A stretch of 64,000 nucleotides of DNA from NCBI RefSeq assembly GCF_037039395.1, contig NZ_CP146244.1:310001-374000 (forward strand). The letters are read 5' to 3'. The position numbers were made by a program, and so were the translations under genes. The first letter of the stretch is position 1. The number at the start of each line of letters is the position of its first letter. Shown in pieces: positions 8,585 through 16,925 of the stretch. The notes beneath the pieces are model-generated. The model saw only the letters and a program-made list of their open reading frames with translations. It was not told where the DNA came from and did not search any database. The stretch is from Agrobacterium vitis (GTDB taxonomy: Bacteria; Pseudomonadota; Alphaproteobacteria; Rhizobiales; Rhizobiaceae).

Positions 8585-9355
8585 ATGAAATTGTTCCCGC
8601 TGCTTTTGGCCGGCGCTGCCTTAGCCTTTTCCGCGTTTTCGGCGCAGGCCGATGTGCGTTTCGGTGTTATGAATGAATCCTATCCGCCCTTCTTCGCCAA
8701 GGATGCGAGCGGCAAATGGCAGGGTTGGGAAATCGACCTGATGGATGCCGTTTGCGCTGAGATGAAGGAGAAATGCTCTATCGTCGAATTGTCCTGGGAT
8801 GGACTGATCCCGGCTTTGGGCGCCAAGAAGTTCGACGTGATCTGGTCTTCCATGTCGATTACCGATGAGCGCAAACAGGTGATCGATTTCACCGATAAAT
8901 ATTACAATACCCCCAGCCGGCTGATCGGCGCGAAGGATATGAAGCCGGGCGCCAGCGCTGATGACGTCAAGGGCAAGACCATCGGTATTCAGGTGTCCAC
9001 CATTCAGTCTGAATATTACAAAAAGTATTTTGCCAAGGTGGCCTCGGAAAAGACCTATCAAACGCTTGATGAAGCCTTTCAGGACTTAGCAGCAGGACGG
9101 ATCGATTACGTCTTCGGCGATTCCATCGTGCTCGACACTTTCGTCAAGAGTGATGCCGGCAAGGATTGCTGCGCCAATATGGGCGATGTCGCCGATGATG
9201 CCGCCGTGCTTGGTTCAGGCGTGGGTGGCGGTTTGCGCAAGGACGATACTGCTTTGAAGGCGAAGCTGAATGCGGCGCTGGCCGCTGTCCGGGCCAGCGG
9301 TAAATATGATGAGATCACCAAGAAATATTTCGATTTCAACATCTATGGTAAGTAA
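8585..9355 (+). CDS. Amino acid ABC transporter, periplasmic binding protein
   Basis: A 256-residue protein with a Sec signal peptide ([22 protein letters not shown], cleavage before DVRFG) and a strong ribosome site (AGGAG). The mature part is a family 3 solute-binding protein: [58 protein letters not shown] and ...[12 protein letters not shown]. The ligand is probably a basic or polar amino acid or derivative. The gene lies second in the operon, 44 bp after the ATPase gene. Confidence 0.88.
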   Translation: MKLFPLLLAGAALAFSAFSAQADVRFGVMNESYPPFFAKDASGKWQGWEIDLMDAVCAEMKEKCSIVELSWDGLIPALGAKKFDVIWSSMSITDERKQVIDFTDKYYNTPSRLIGAKDMKPGASADDVKGKTIGIQVSTIQSEYYKKYFAKVASEKTYQTLDEAFQDLAAGRIDYVFGDSIVLDTFVKSDAGKDCCANMGDVADDAAVLGSGVGGGLRKDDTALKAKLNAALAAVRASGKYDEITKKYFDFNIYGK

Positions 9356-9371
9356 ACGATAGCTTACGTAA

Positions 9372-10094
9372 ATGGCTGTTTCCCCCGGCATATTCGATCT
9401 GCTTTCCCCCTATCCACCCGGATGGGGCGGAACGCTGCTATGGGGTGCCGGGGCAACGCTTGTCATTTCGGCGGGCGCTTTTCTGATAGGGCTGGCGATT
9501 GGGATTGGCGGCGCTTTGGGCAAGCTATCCGGCAACCGCCTGCTGCTCGGATTGCTCGATGTCTACACGACAGCGGTGCGCGCCGTGCCGGAACTGATCC
9601 TGATCGTCGGTCTTTATTATGCAGGCACCGATGGACTTAACCGGCTTTTGCAGGCATTTGGCATGCCAGTGGTCGAGGTCAATGGGTTGATTGCCGCGAT
9701 TGCGGTTCTGGGCGTCGTCCAGGGTGCTTATATGACCGAAGTGCTCAGGGGGGCTATCCTGGCGATCCCGGTTGGTCAAAGTGAGGCGGCAAAAGCCTTC
9801 GGCATGTCGCCGCTCCTGCGGTTTCGTAGGGTTACTTTGCCGGCGCTGCTGCCCAACGCCCTGCCCGGCCTTGCCAATTTGTGGATGGCTGTCACCAAGG
9901 ATAGCGCGCTGGTTGCTGTCGTCGGTTACCAGGAACTGGCGCTCGCGACCCGGCTGGCGGGGGCGAGTACCAAGCATTATTTCCTGTTTTTCCTGGCTGC
10001 CGCCCTGCTCTATCTCGCCATCACTCTCGTTTCCAATCTGTTCTTCAAGCTGATCGAGCGCCGGGTGCGGCGTGGTCAGCCGCTGCTGTCCTAG
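9372..10094 (+). CDS. Amino acid ABC transporter permease 1 (HisQ type)
   Basis: A 240-residue membrane protein with five or so hydrophobic segments and the PAAT permease loop GQSEAAKAFGMSPLLRFRRVTLPALLPNALPG, which couples to the ATPase. TTAVRAVPELILIVGLYY is the usual N-terminal family motif. It starts 16 bp after the binding-protein gene. Confidence 0.87.
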   Translation: MAVSPGIFDLLSPYPPGWGGTLLWGAGATLVISAGAFLIGLAIGIGGALGKLSGNRLLLGLLDVYTTAVRAVPELILIVGLYYAGTDGLNRLLQAFGMPVVEVNGLIAAIAVLGVVQGAYMTEVLRGAILAIPVGQSEAAKAFGMSPLLRFRRVTLPALLPNALPGLANLWMAVTKDSALVAVVGYQELALATRLAGASTKHYFLFFLAAALLYLAITLVSNLFFKLIERRVRRGQPLLS

Positions 10095-10102
10095 GAGATG
10101 TG

Positions 10103-10792
10103 ATGGATTTCTCCTGGATAGGCAATTATTGGCCGTTGCTGCTCACCGGAGCATGGCAAACGCTTGCATTGCTGGTGATTTCGGTCGTCCTCGGATTTGT
10201 AATGGCCATTGGCCTCGCCTTTGCGCAGGTCAGCGGCGGACCGGTGACGCGGGTCCTTGCGCGCGGCTATTCGACGTTTTTTCGCGGTACGCCGCTACTG
10301 ATCCAGCTCTGGTTGCTTTATTACGGCGTCGGATCATTGCTGCCGATGATCCCGGGCATTCGTCAAAGTCTTATCTGGCCGCTGCTACGGGAAGGATTTT
10401 TCTTTGCGGCGGTCAGTTTCACGCTCAATTACGCGGCTTATGAGGCCGAAGTTTTGCGCGGCGCATTGCTGGCCGTGCCCAAGGGCGAACTTGAGGCGGG
10501 CCGTGCTTTCGGCATGGGACGCTTCACGCTCATTCGGCGTGTCTGGCTGCCGCGTGCTATCCGTATCGCTCTCCCCACCATCGCCGGGGAAGTGGTCATG
10601 CAGTTGAAGGCCACTCCCCTCGCCTTTACCGTGACGGTCATGGATCTCTATGCGGTCGCCTACAAGGTGCGCCAGGATACGCTGCTTGTCTATGAGCCGC
10701 TGATCGTCGTTACCCTCTTCTATCTCGCTCTCACCGCGATCATTGCCCGTTGCTTTCGGGTGGTCGAGGCGCAGGTTCCAATCCGGCGATAA
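10103..10792 (+). CDS. Amino acid ABC transporter permease 2 (HisM type)
   Basis: A 229-residue permease with the family motifs GYSTFFRGTPLLIQLWLLYYG and the coupling loop PKGELEAGRAFGMGRFTLIRRVWLPRAIRIALP. An AGGAG site ends 5 nt before the ATG at 10103; a GTG three bases earlier is also in frame. Together with the preceding permease it would form a heterodimeric channel. Confidence 0.87.
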   Translation: MDFSWIGNYWPLLLTGAWQTLALLVISVVLGFVMAIGLAFAQVSGGPVTRVLARGYSTFFRGTPLLIQLWLLYYGVGSLLPMIPGIRQSLIWPLLREGFFFAAVSFTLNYAAYEAEVLRGALLAVPKGELEAGRAFGMGRFTLIRRVWLPRAIRIALPTIAGEVVMQLKATPLAFTVTVMDLYAVAYKVRQDTLLVYEPLIVVTLFYLALTAIIARCFRVVEAQVPIRR

Positions 10793-10811
10793 CCAACAGG
10801 ACTATATATAT

Positions 10812-11717
10812 ATGACCAAGGTTCGTATTCTCGACGGCGGCATGAGCCGTGAACTTCTTCGGCTCGGTGCGGAGTTGAAGCAACCGGAATGGTCGGCGCT
10901 GGCCCTGATCGATGCCCCTGATATCGTTCGCCAGGTGCATGCGGAATTTATTGCGGCCGGTGCGGATGTGGTGACAACCAACTCTTATGCATTGGTGCCG
11001 TTTCACATTGGCGAAGAACGGTTCCAGAGCGAAGGCCCGTCGCTGATTGCCCTGTCGGGCGAGTTGGCGCGGCAGGCGGCGGATGCTTCGGGTCGAAAGG
11101 TACTCGTGGCGGGCTCTTTGCCACCGATCTTCGGTTCCTATGAGCCGCAGAATTTCGATCCATCAAGGGTTGATGCCTATCTCAATGTCCTCGTCGCCAA
11201 CCTAGCGCCCTTCGTCGATGTTTGGCTTGGAGAAACTCTCAGCCTGATCGCCGAAGGCGAAGCCGTTCAAAAAGCGGTTGCTGCAACAGGCAAGCCCTTC
11301 TGGATTTCGTTTACACTGGCTGATGAAGCGGGGCAGGACGTTGGAGGCAAACCGAAGCTTCGCTCCGGTGAATTGGTCCAGGATGCGGCTCTTTGGGCGG
11401 CTGGCTCTGGCGCATCGGCGCTGCTGTTCAATTGCAGTAAGCCGGAAGTGATGAAGGCGGCCGTGGATGTGGCGGCAGCGACATTCAAGCAAAAGGGTGT
11501 TTCGCTGGAGATCGGTGTCTATGCCAATGCCTTTGAAGGCGAGCAGGGGGAGACTGCTGCGAATGAAGGCCTGCATGAGACCCGCGCCGACCTGACGGAT
11601 GATGCCTATTGTCGCTTTGCCTGCGATTGGGCTGACGCGGGTGCAACGATGATTGGCGGTTGCTGCGGCATTGGCGCGGCGCATATACACCAATTGGCGA
11701 AGGCTCTGTCTGCGTAG
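10812..11717 (+). CDS. Homocysteine S-methyltransferase family protein
   Basis: A 301-residue protein with the (beta/alpha)8 methyltransferase pattern: ILDGGMSRELLRLG at the N-terminus, ADVVTTNSY, and the three zinc-binding cysteines C208 (LFNCSK) and C284-C285 (GGCCGIG). The family transfers a methyl group from S-methylmethionine, betaine or related donors to homocysteine, giving methionine. It lies 19 bp after the ABC permease gene in the same direction, so the importer may supply the methyl donor. The start codon sits in a TATATATATATG stretch. Confidence 0.85.
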   Translation: MTKVRILDGGMSRELLRLGAELKQPEWSALALIDAPDIVRQVHAEFIAAGADVVTTNSYALVPFHIGEERFQSEGPSLIALSGELARQAADASGRKVLVAGSLPPIFGSYEPQNFDPSRVDAYLNVLVANLAPFVDVWLGETLSLIAEGEAVQKAVAATGKPFWISFTLADEAGQDVGGKPKLRSGELVQDAALWAAGSGASALLFNCSKPEVMKAAVDVAAATFKQKGVSLEIGVYANAFEGEQGETAANEGLHETRADLTDDAYCRFACDWADAGATMIGGCCGIGAAHIHQLAKALSA

Positions 11718-11726
11718 ACTAACCAT

Positions 11727-12752
11727 CTATGCGCCGGGTCGGGTCTTGCGCATGATCCAGAGAAAGGCAAGGCATCCGGCAAGACCTGTGACGATGCCAA
11801 TCGGCATGTCCTCCGGTGCAACGGCCAGTCTTGCGACGAGATCGGCGAGGATCAGCACCAATGCGCCAGTCAGCGCCGAGAGCGGCAGGACGCGGACATT
11901 GTCTGATCCCACCAGTGCTCGCACCATATGGGGAACCATCAGGCCGACAAAGCCGATGGCACCTGAAAAAGCGACCATTGTGCCTGTCATCAGCGCGGAG
12001 ATCACAAACAGCGTCAGGCGAAGCCGGGCGACGGGTACGCCCAGGGTCGCCGCCGTCTCATCTCCCATGGCCAAGGCATTCAGCAAACGCGCATTGGGCA
12101 GGAGATAGCAAAGTCCGGCGGCGAGCACGGCGGCGGGGTAAATCAGGTGCTGCCATTGGGCAAGGCCGAGCCCACCCAACATCCAGAAGGTTACGGTTTG
12201 GGTGGCGCGGGGATCTCCGAGAAAGACCAGCAGATTGCCGAGCCCGGTAAAGAAAAACCCGACAATCACGCCCGACAGCACCAGCCGGTCGGCCTGAAGA
12301 CTACGAGTCAATCCCGCCACCAGTCCCACCGTGGCGGTGGCGAGCAGCGCCCCGCCAAATGCGAAAAGCGGTACGGTCAGCAGCCCGAAGACCATGCCGG
12401 TATGCAGCAAGGCGAGGATTGCACCGAAAGCGGCGCCAGAGGAGACGCCGAGCAGATGCGGATCGGCGAGTGGATTTCGGGTCGCTGGTTGCAGGACCGC
12501 CCCGGTTAGCGCCAGCCCAGCCCCAACAAGTCCACCGAGCAGCACGCGTGGAAATCGAACATCCCAGACGATACTCACTCGCCCCGCTGGCCAATCCACC
12601 GTAAAACTGCCCGGGACCAGGTGATTGGCGAGGATCTTCCAGACGGTGGCAACAGGAATGGGAGCCGCACCCAGTGAAATACCGGCACTGACGACGACGA
12701 TGATCGTCAGAACCAGCAGGATCGGCACACATAAGCGTCTAATGAAAGTCAA
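11727..12752 (-). CDS. Cobalamin-type ABC transporter permease (FecCD/BtuC family)
   Basis: A 341-residue protein with about ten membrane segments and FecCD motifs: WDVRFPRVLLGGLVGAGLALTGAVLQ, NPLADPHLLGVSSGAAFGA, GAIGFVGLMVPHMVR and MPIGIVTGLAGCLAFLWIM. It is the last gene of a three-gene operon that starts behind a cobalamin riboswitch, so the cargo is probably vitamin B12 or a corrinoid rather than iron-siderophore. The gene starts 3 bp after the stop of the binding-protein gene. Confidence 0.87.
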   Translation of the reverse strand: MTFIRRLCVPILLVLTIIVVVSAGISLGAAPIPVATVWKILANHLVPGSFTVDWPAGRVSIVWDVRFPRVLLGGLVGAGLALTGAVLQPATRNPLADPHLLGVSSGAAFGAILALLHTGMVFGLLTVPLFAFGGALLATATVGLVAGLTRSLQADRLVLSGVIVGFFFTGLGNLLVFLGDPRATQTVTFWMLGGLGLAQWQHLIYPAAVLAAGLCYLLPNARLLNALAMGDETAATLGVPVARLRLTLFVISALMTGTMVAFSGAIGFVGLMVPHMVRALVGSDNVRVLPLSALTGALVLILADLVARLAVAPEDMPIGIVTGLAGCLAFLWIMRKTRPGA

Positions 12753-12755
12753 GAC

Positions 12756-13715
12756 TTACAGACTTTGCGGATGAAAGGCTTGGGCCAGCCGGGCGATGGC
12801 ATCGATATTGCGTGGTCCCGGGGTTGCCTCGACATAGTCAAGCACAACGAAACGATCATTTTTCACAGCGTCGATATTCTGGAAGGCCGGGTTATGCTTC
12901 ATATAATCGATCTTCTGCTGCGCGGTCACTTCGCCATAGTTGACGATGATAATCACCTGCGGATTCCGCTCGATCACAGGTTCCCATGACACTTCCGTCC
13001 AGCTTTTCTGCACGTCATCCATGATATTGACGCCGCCTGCAGCTTCGATCATCGCGGTCGGAATGCCGAAGCGGCCCGATGTGAACGGCTTCTGTTCACC
13101 GGAATCATAGACAAAAACGGTTGCTGGCTTGTCGGTTGGGCTGATTTTGGCCTGGATTTTCGCCAATTGCTGGCGATAGCCTGCAACCAATGCGTCTGCC
13201 CTGTCTTCGACCCGGAATATTCGCCCCAAGTTGACGAGGTCAACGAACATATCGTCCATCGTCGGCTTGGCCTTGGCCATGATATGAATGCAGCTTTCCG
13301 TCAGTTCATAGACCTTGATGCCCAATGGGCTGAGGGTGTCCGGCGTCACCTCGCCGCCGACCTTCATGCCATAGTTCCAGCCAGCGAAATAGAAATCCGC
13401 ATTGGCATTGAGCAGGACTTCCTTGCTCGGATATTTCGGCGACAGTTCCGGCATTTGGCTGACACCATCACGCAGTTTTTCGTCCAGCGTCTTCCAGCCG
13501 GAGACCCCGGTATAACCGACCATATGGTCCTGTAATTTCAGCGCCAGCATCATTTCGGTCAGGTTGACGTCATTGGAGACGGCGCGTTGCGGGGCTGAAT
13601 CAAAGGTAACCTCACGGTTACAGCTCTTGACGGTAACGGGTTCCGCTGCGGCCGCGGTGAGGCTGACTGCTGCAAGAACAGTTGAAAGCACGAAGGTGAG
13701 ACGTACGTTTTTCAT
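12756..13715 (-). CDS. Cobalamin-type ABC transporter, periplasmic binding protein (BtuF/FepB-like)
   Basis: A 319-residue protein with a signal peptide (MKNVRLTFVLSTVLAAVSLTAAAAEP) and a class III periplasmic-binding fold typical of B12 and siderophore receptors: VTFDSAPQRAVSNDVNLTEMMLAL, LLNANADFYFAGWNYG and a C-terminal IERNPQVIIIVNYG. The riboswitch upstream of the operon indicates a corrinoid ligand. It lies 22 bp after the ATPase gene. Confidence 0.85.
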   Translation of the reverse strand: MKNVRLTFVLSTVLAAVSLTAAAAEPVTVKSCNREVTFDSAPQRAVSNDVNLTEMMLALKLQDHMVGYTGVSGWKTLDEKLRDGVSQMPELSPKYPSKEVLLNANADFYFAGWNYGMKVGGEVTPDTLSPLGIKVYELTESCIHIMAKAKPTMDDMFVDLVNLGRIFRVEDRADALVAGYRQQLAKIQAKISPTDKPATVFVYDSGEQKPFTSGRFGIPTAMIEAAGGVNIMDDVQKSWTEVSWEPVIERNPQVIIIVNYGEVTAQQKIDYMKHNPAFQNIDAVKNDRFVVLDYVEATPGPRNIDAIARLAQAFHPQSL

Positions 13716-13737
13716 CTATGGTCCAATGGTTTACGGA

Positions 13738-14538
13738 TCAGGCACTGAGCGCGAAGGAAAAATTGCGGGTGACGCCGCCATCCAGGCTGTGGACATGAGT
13801 TTGAACGGTGAAGGCTGCGGACAGATGGTCTGCGGTCAGGACATCGCGCGGACAGCCCTCGGCAATCATCCGTCCGTCCTTCAGAATGATTGCTCTTGTG
13901 GCAAAGCCTGCGGCAAGATTGATGTCATGCAGCGTGGTGACGATGGTAATGCCGAGACCGCGCAGCAGATCGAGAATTTCCAATTGGTTGCGAATATCGA
14001 GATGGTTGGATGGCTCATCCAGAATGAGCAATTGCGGGTCTTGCGCCAGCGCCCTGGCGACGAGAACGCGTTGCTTTTCGCCGCCTGACAAAGTTGCAAA
14101 ATCACGTCGCGCCAGATCGGTGACATGGAGATGATCCATGGCATGCAGCGCTCTGGCTTTGTCGTCTCCGGTGCCCTGCGACCTTTTCCACGCGCTTTTC
14201 TGCCAGGGAATTCGGCCCATCATGACGATATCTTCGACGGTGAAAGGGAAATCTGCCGGCATTTCCTGGACCACGACGGCAATCCGGCGGGCAACCGTCC
14301 GCGGATCGATTGTCCATAGATCCTGCCCGTCCAGCAGCACCCTGCCCTCACTGGGGCGCACGGCACGATAAAGGCAGCGCAGCAGCGATGTCTTGCCAGC
14401 GCCATTCGGGCCGATAATGGCCAGACGCTCACCGGCGGCGAGCGTAAAATCCACGTTTTTTATCAGGGATCGCGCGCCCGTTGGCCCATAGCTGAGCCCC
14501 CTCACCTCAAGCGAGGCACCATGACAGTCACAGCTCAT
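13738..14538 (-). CDS. Cobalamin-type ABC transporter, ATP-binding protein (BtuD-like)
   Basis: A 266-residue ATPase from the ATG at 14538 (MSCDCHGASLEVRGLSYG). It has Walker A GPNGAGKT, signature LSGGEKQR, Walker B LLILDEPSNHLD and the switch His in TTLHDINLA. The frame stays open about 118 codons further upstream, but that stretch is the riboswitch aptamer and is not translated as part of this protein. First gene of the corrinoid import operon. Confidence 0.88.
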   Translation of the reverse strand: MSCDCHGASLEVRGLSYGPTGARSLIKNVDFTLAAGERLAIIGPNGAGKTSLLRCLYRAVRPSEGRVLLDGQDLWTIDPRTVARRIAVVVQEMPADFPFTVEDIVMMGRIPWQKSAWKRSQGTGDDKARALHAMDHLHVTDLARRDFATLSGGEKQRVLVARALAQDPQLLILDEPSNHLDIRNQLEILDLLRGLGITIVTTLHDINLAAGFATRAIILKDGRMIAEGCPRDVLTADHLSAAFTVQTHVHSLDGGVTRNFSFALSA

Positions 14539-14688
14539 GCAGGAGCCTGTATCGGTAAACCGGACATCAGGCGTGCCCCGGTTCGGGCCGGATCGTCTGA
14601 ACAAGGAACGGATGGCCACGCCTCTCGGCGGACCTGAAGTCTTATCGCTGCCATCGGAACACCCCGTCCGTTGCGGTTGAACATCCAA

Positions 14689-14875
14689 ATGGCAGGTCTC
14701 CTGGCTTGCGGGTCGCTGTTGGTCTGCGCCTTCCCGGCTTGTCGCCAGTGGCATCGTGCAGGCCCACTCGCCGCTCACAGTTGCGGGGGCAGCCACGGTT
14801 TCGGTCCCTTTTGGGTAAGCCTCACCGTATTCCCTTTTCAGCCGCAGCCTTCTTTGCAAGGCCACAGCACCATTT
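14689..14875 (-). promoter_or_regulatory. Cobalamin (adenosylcobalamin-type) riboswitch
   Basis: Read on the minus strand, the region contains the conserved blocks of the cobalamin aptamer in order: AAAGGGAATACGGTGAGGC, GCTGCCCCCGCAACTGTGAG, a GCCACTGG block, GGGAAGG, and the B12 box end GCGACCCGCAAGCCAGGAG followed by ACCTGCC. It lies about 150 nt upstream of the ATPase start. Coenzyme B12 binding would be expected to switch off the downstream importer operon. Confidence 0.95.
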
Positions 14876-14984
14876 GGATCTATCACTGACATGGGTTGCG
14901 GTTCCGCACAAGTCCGTTTTCAAACTATATCGACATAAGGTTTTGTTATAACGTTACCTAAACTGGGTCAAGCAATAGACTAGG

Positions 14985-15030
14985 AATTTGTCCGGGTGGC
15001 TGGGGGCCACGCCGAACAAATCCGGGAAAG
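14985..15030 (-). terminator. Probable terminator hairpin after the amidohydrolase gene
   Basis: ATTTGTCCGGGTGGC pairs with GCCACGCCGAACAAAT around a TGGGG loop, with one bulge and one G-U pair. It lies just after the stop of the AbgB-like gene and before the corrinoid operon promoter. No clear U-tract follows. Confidence 0.4.
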
Positions 15031-15073
15031 CTTCAAGGAGATAGGTCGATGAAAGAGATATGGATACGGCCTC

Positions 15074-16510
15074 TTACTTACGGCCACCCATTTCCACGAT
15101 TGGCGGTTCGGCGTCGGCGGGCAAGGGGCTTTGATAGGGTTGGCCCTTGCGACGGGCGACAAGATCGGCAAGTGCAGCTTCGCGTAACTGTTCGCTTTCG
15201 AAGGCGGCGCGGCCTGTGGCAGCCATGACTTTTGCCGCCGCGATCATGCCCTTGTGCGCCAGCGGACTTTTCCCCTGCGTCACCAATTGCCAGGTGTGGA
15301 AAGGTGTGCCGATGGTGCAAGTCGGCCCATCGGCCTGCACGGTTGGCACCACCCAGCTGACATCGCCGACATCGGTTGATCCGGTCAATAGCGGCGTGCG
15401 GTCATGGGCGGGCAGGATGAAATCGGCAAGCGGGATATCGCGCTCCGGTAGCCCCTCGAAACGCCAGGGCGCCGACTTCTCTTCCGGCGTCAAGACGGCG
15501 CGGATCGTTTCGGCGAAAGCCCTGTCCTCGGCATCGAAAGGTGGTGGGCCGAGTTCTTCCCAGGCCTCCTGCATGGCCGCCATCAGCGGACCATTGGTCA
15601 GCACGTTGGAAACGGCGCTGATTACCTGTGTTTCCAGCCGGGTCTCGGTCATCAATGCCGCACCTTCGCCAATTTTCTTGACCCTTTCCACGAGGGTCTT
15701 CATGCCTTGCAGTTCCGGGGCGCGGATCAGATAGCGGACCTTAGCATAGGCCTGGACGACATTGGGTGAAATGCCACCCGCATCCAGAATAGCGGCGTGT
15801 ACGCGGCAATCGGATGGCATGTGTTCGCGCATATAATTGACGCCAACGCTCATCAGTTCCACCGCATCGAGAGCGCTGCGCCCCAGATCGGGGTTTGATC
15901 CGGCATGGGCCGCCCTCCCCCGGAAAGTGAAATCGACGCGGGAGTTGGCAAGTGAGGTGGTGCGCTGCACGCCCGCGAAGGAGTTTGGATGCCAGCTGAT
16001 GGCGATATCGACACCTTCGAAGGCCCCTGCCCTGACCATAAAGGCCTTGGCGGCTCCGCCCTCTTCGGCCGGGCAACCATAATAGCGCACCCGTCCGGGA
16101 AAGCCCTTTTCTTTCAACCAGTCTTTCAGGGCAGCGGCGGCCAGAAGAGCTGCGGAGCCGAGCAGGTTATGGCCGCAGCCATGGCCGTTGCCGCCTGCGG
16201 CAACTGGCTTATGTTCAGCGACGCCTGCTTCTTGGCTCAGGCCGGACAGGGCATCATATTCGCCGAGAAACGCAATGATGGGACCGCCCTCCCCTGCTTC
16301 GCCCATGACGGCGGTGGGTATGCCGGCCAATTGTTCGCTGACACGAAATCCTTCGGCCTTCAGCATGGCGACATGCTCTGCGACGGACGATTCTTCCATA
16401 TAGCAGGTTTCCGGCATGCCCCAGATCCGGTCGCTCAACGCGATAAAATCAGGCGTCTTGGTATCGATGATCGACCAAAGTGCGGCGGATGTATTGGGGG
16501 AAACGGTCAT
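15074..16510 (-). CDS. M20-family amidohydrolase (AbgB-like)
   Basis: A 478-residue metal-dependent hydrolase starting at the ATG at 16510 behind AAAGGTG. Visible features are the metal-binding GHGCGHN and PAEEGGAAK motifs, the dimerisation insert beginning FTFRGRAAHAGSNPDLGRSALDAVELM, and the C-terminal TPFHTWQ. It is closest in pattern to the p-aminobenzoyl-glutamate hydrolase subunit B branch, which cleaves N-acyl amide bonds. The substrate is unknown; no AbgA or AbgT partner is adjacent. Confidence 0.82.
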   Translation of the reverse strand: MTVSPNTSAALWSIIDTKTPDFIALSDRIWGMPETCYMEESSVAEHVAMLKAEGFRVSEQLAGIPTAVMGEAGEGGPIIAFLGEYDALSGLSQEAGVAEHKPVAAGGNGHGCGHNLLGSAALLAAAALKDWLKEKGFPGRVRYYGCPAEEGGAAKAFMVRAGAFEGVDIAISWHPNSFAGVQRTTSLANSRVDFTFRGRAAHAGSNPDLGRSALDAVELMSVGVNYMREHMPSDCRVHAAILDAGGISPNVVQAYAKVRYLIRAPELQGMKTLVERVKKIGEGAALMTETRLETQVISAVSNVLTNGPLMAAMQEAWEELGPPPFDAEDRAFAETIRAVLTPEEKSAPWRFEGLPERDIPLADFILPAHDRTPLLTGSTDVGDVSWVVPTVQADGPTCTIGTPFHTWQLVTQGKSPLAHKGMIAAAKVMAATGRAAFESEQLREAALADLVARRKGQPYQSPLPADAEPPIVEMGGRK

Positions 16511-16646
16511 GGGGACACCTTTGACAATAAACACCCGCCAACCATAAAAGCTTGGCGCTCAGCGGCAAGCCTTTATGCCGCTGTTTTACCAGGCAATTCG
16601 ATTTTGTGATGGAAAGTTAGTCATCCAGAGCGCCTGCTCTTCTGCA

Positions 16647-16925
16647 TCAGGCGGGCGGTTCTGTGCGTGTGTCTGCCGCGCGGGCCTTGGCTGCCTGGAG
16701 AATGTCGCGGGTTTCGCGCGCCTTGGCAACCGCTTCTGAAAGCGCCCGGTTTGGAACCGCGCCGGGATCTTCCTGGCCGTCGCTCAATTGGCTTTCCTGC
16801 TCGAGATTGCGGATCACATCCTTTAAGGCCTCGGGTCCTTGCAGGCTTGCCGTCAGAAGTGAAATCAGCAATTCGCGGTGGGCGTTGATACGCCCCCGCA
16901 TGGTTTCCGGCGTTGCGTCTGTCAT
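16647..16925 (-). CDS. Small hypothetical protein coupled to glgA
   Basis: A 92-residue, mostly helical, charged protein (RGRINAHRELLISLLTASLQGPEAL...) with no family I recognise. Its ATG overlaps the glgA stop (ATGA arrangement at 16922-16925), indicating translational coupling. No signal peptide or membrane segment. A glycogen-related role is only inferred from position. Confidence 0.65.
   Translation of the reverse strand: MTDATPETMRGRINAHRELLISLLTASLQGPEALKDVIRNLEQESQLSDGQEDPGAVPNRALSEAVAKARETRDILQAAKARAADTRTEPPA

Noticed and set aside
14539..14892. A 118-codon N-terminal extension of the corrinoid ATPase
   Set aside because: The extension translates the cobalamin riboswitch and its downstream leader; ABC homology begins at the ATG at 14538.
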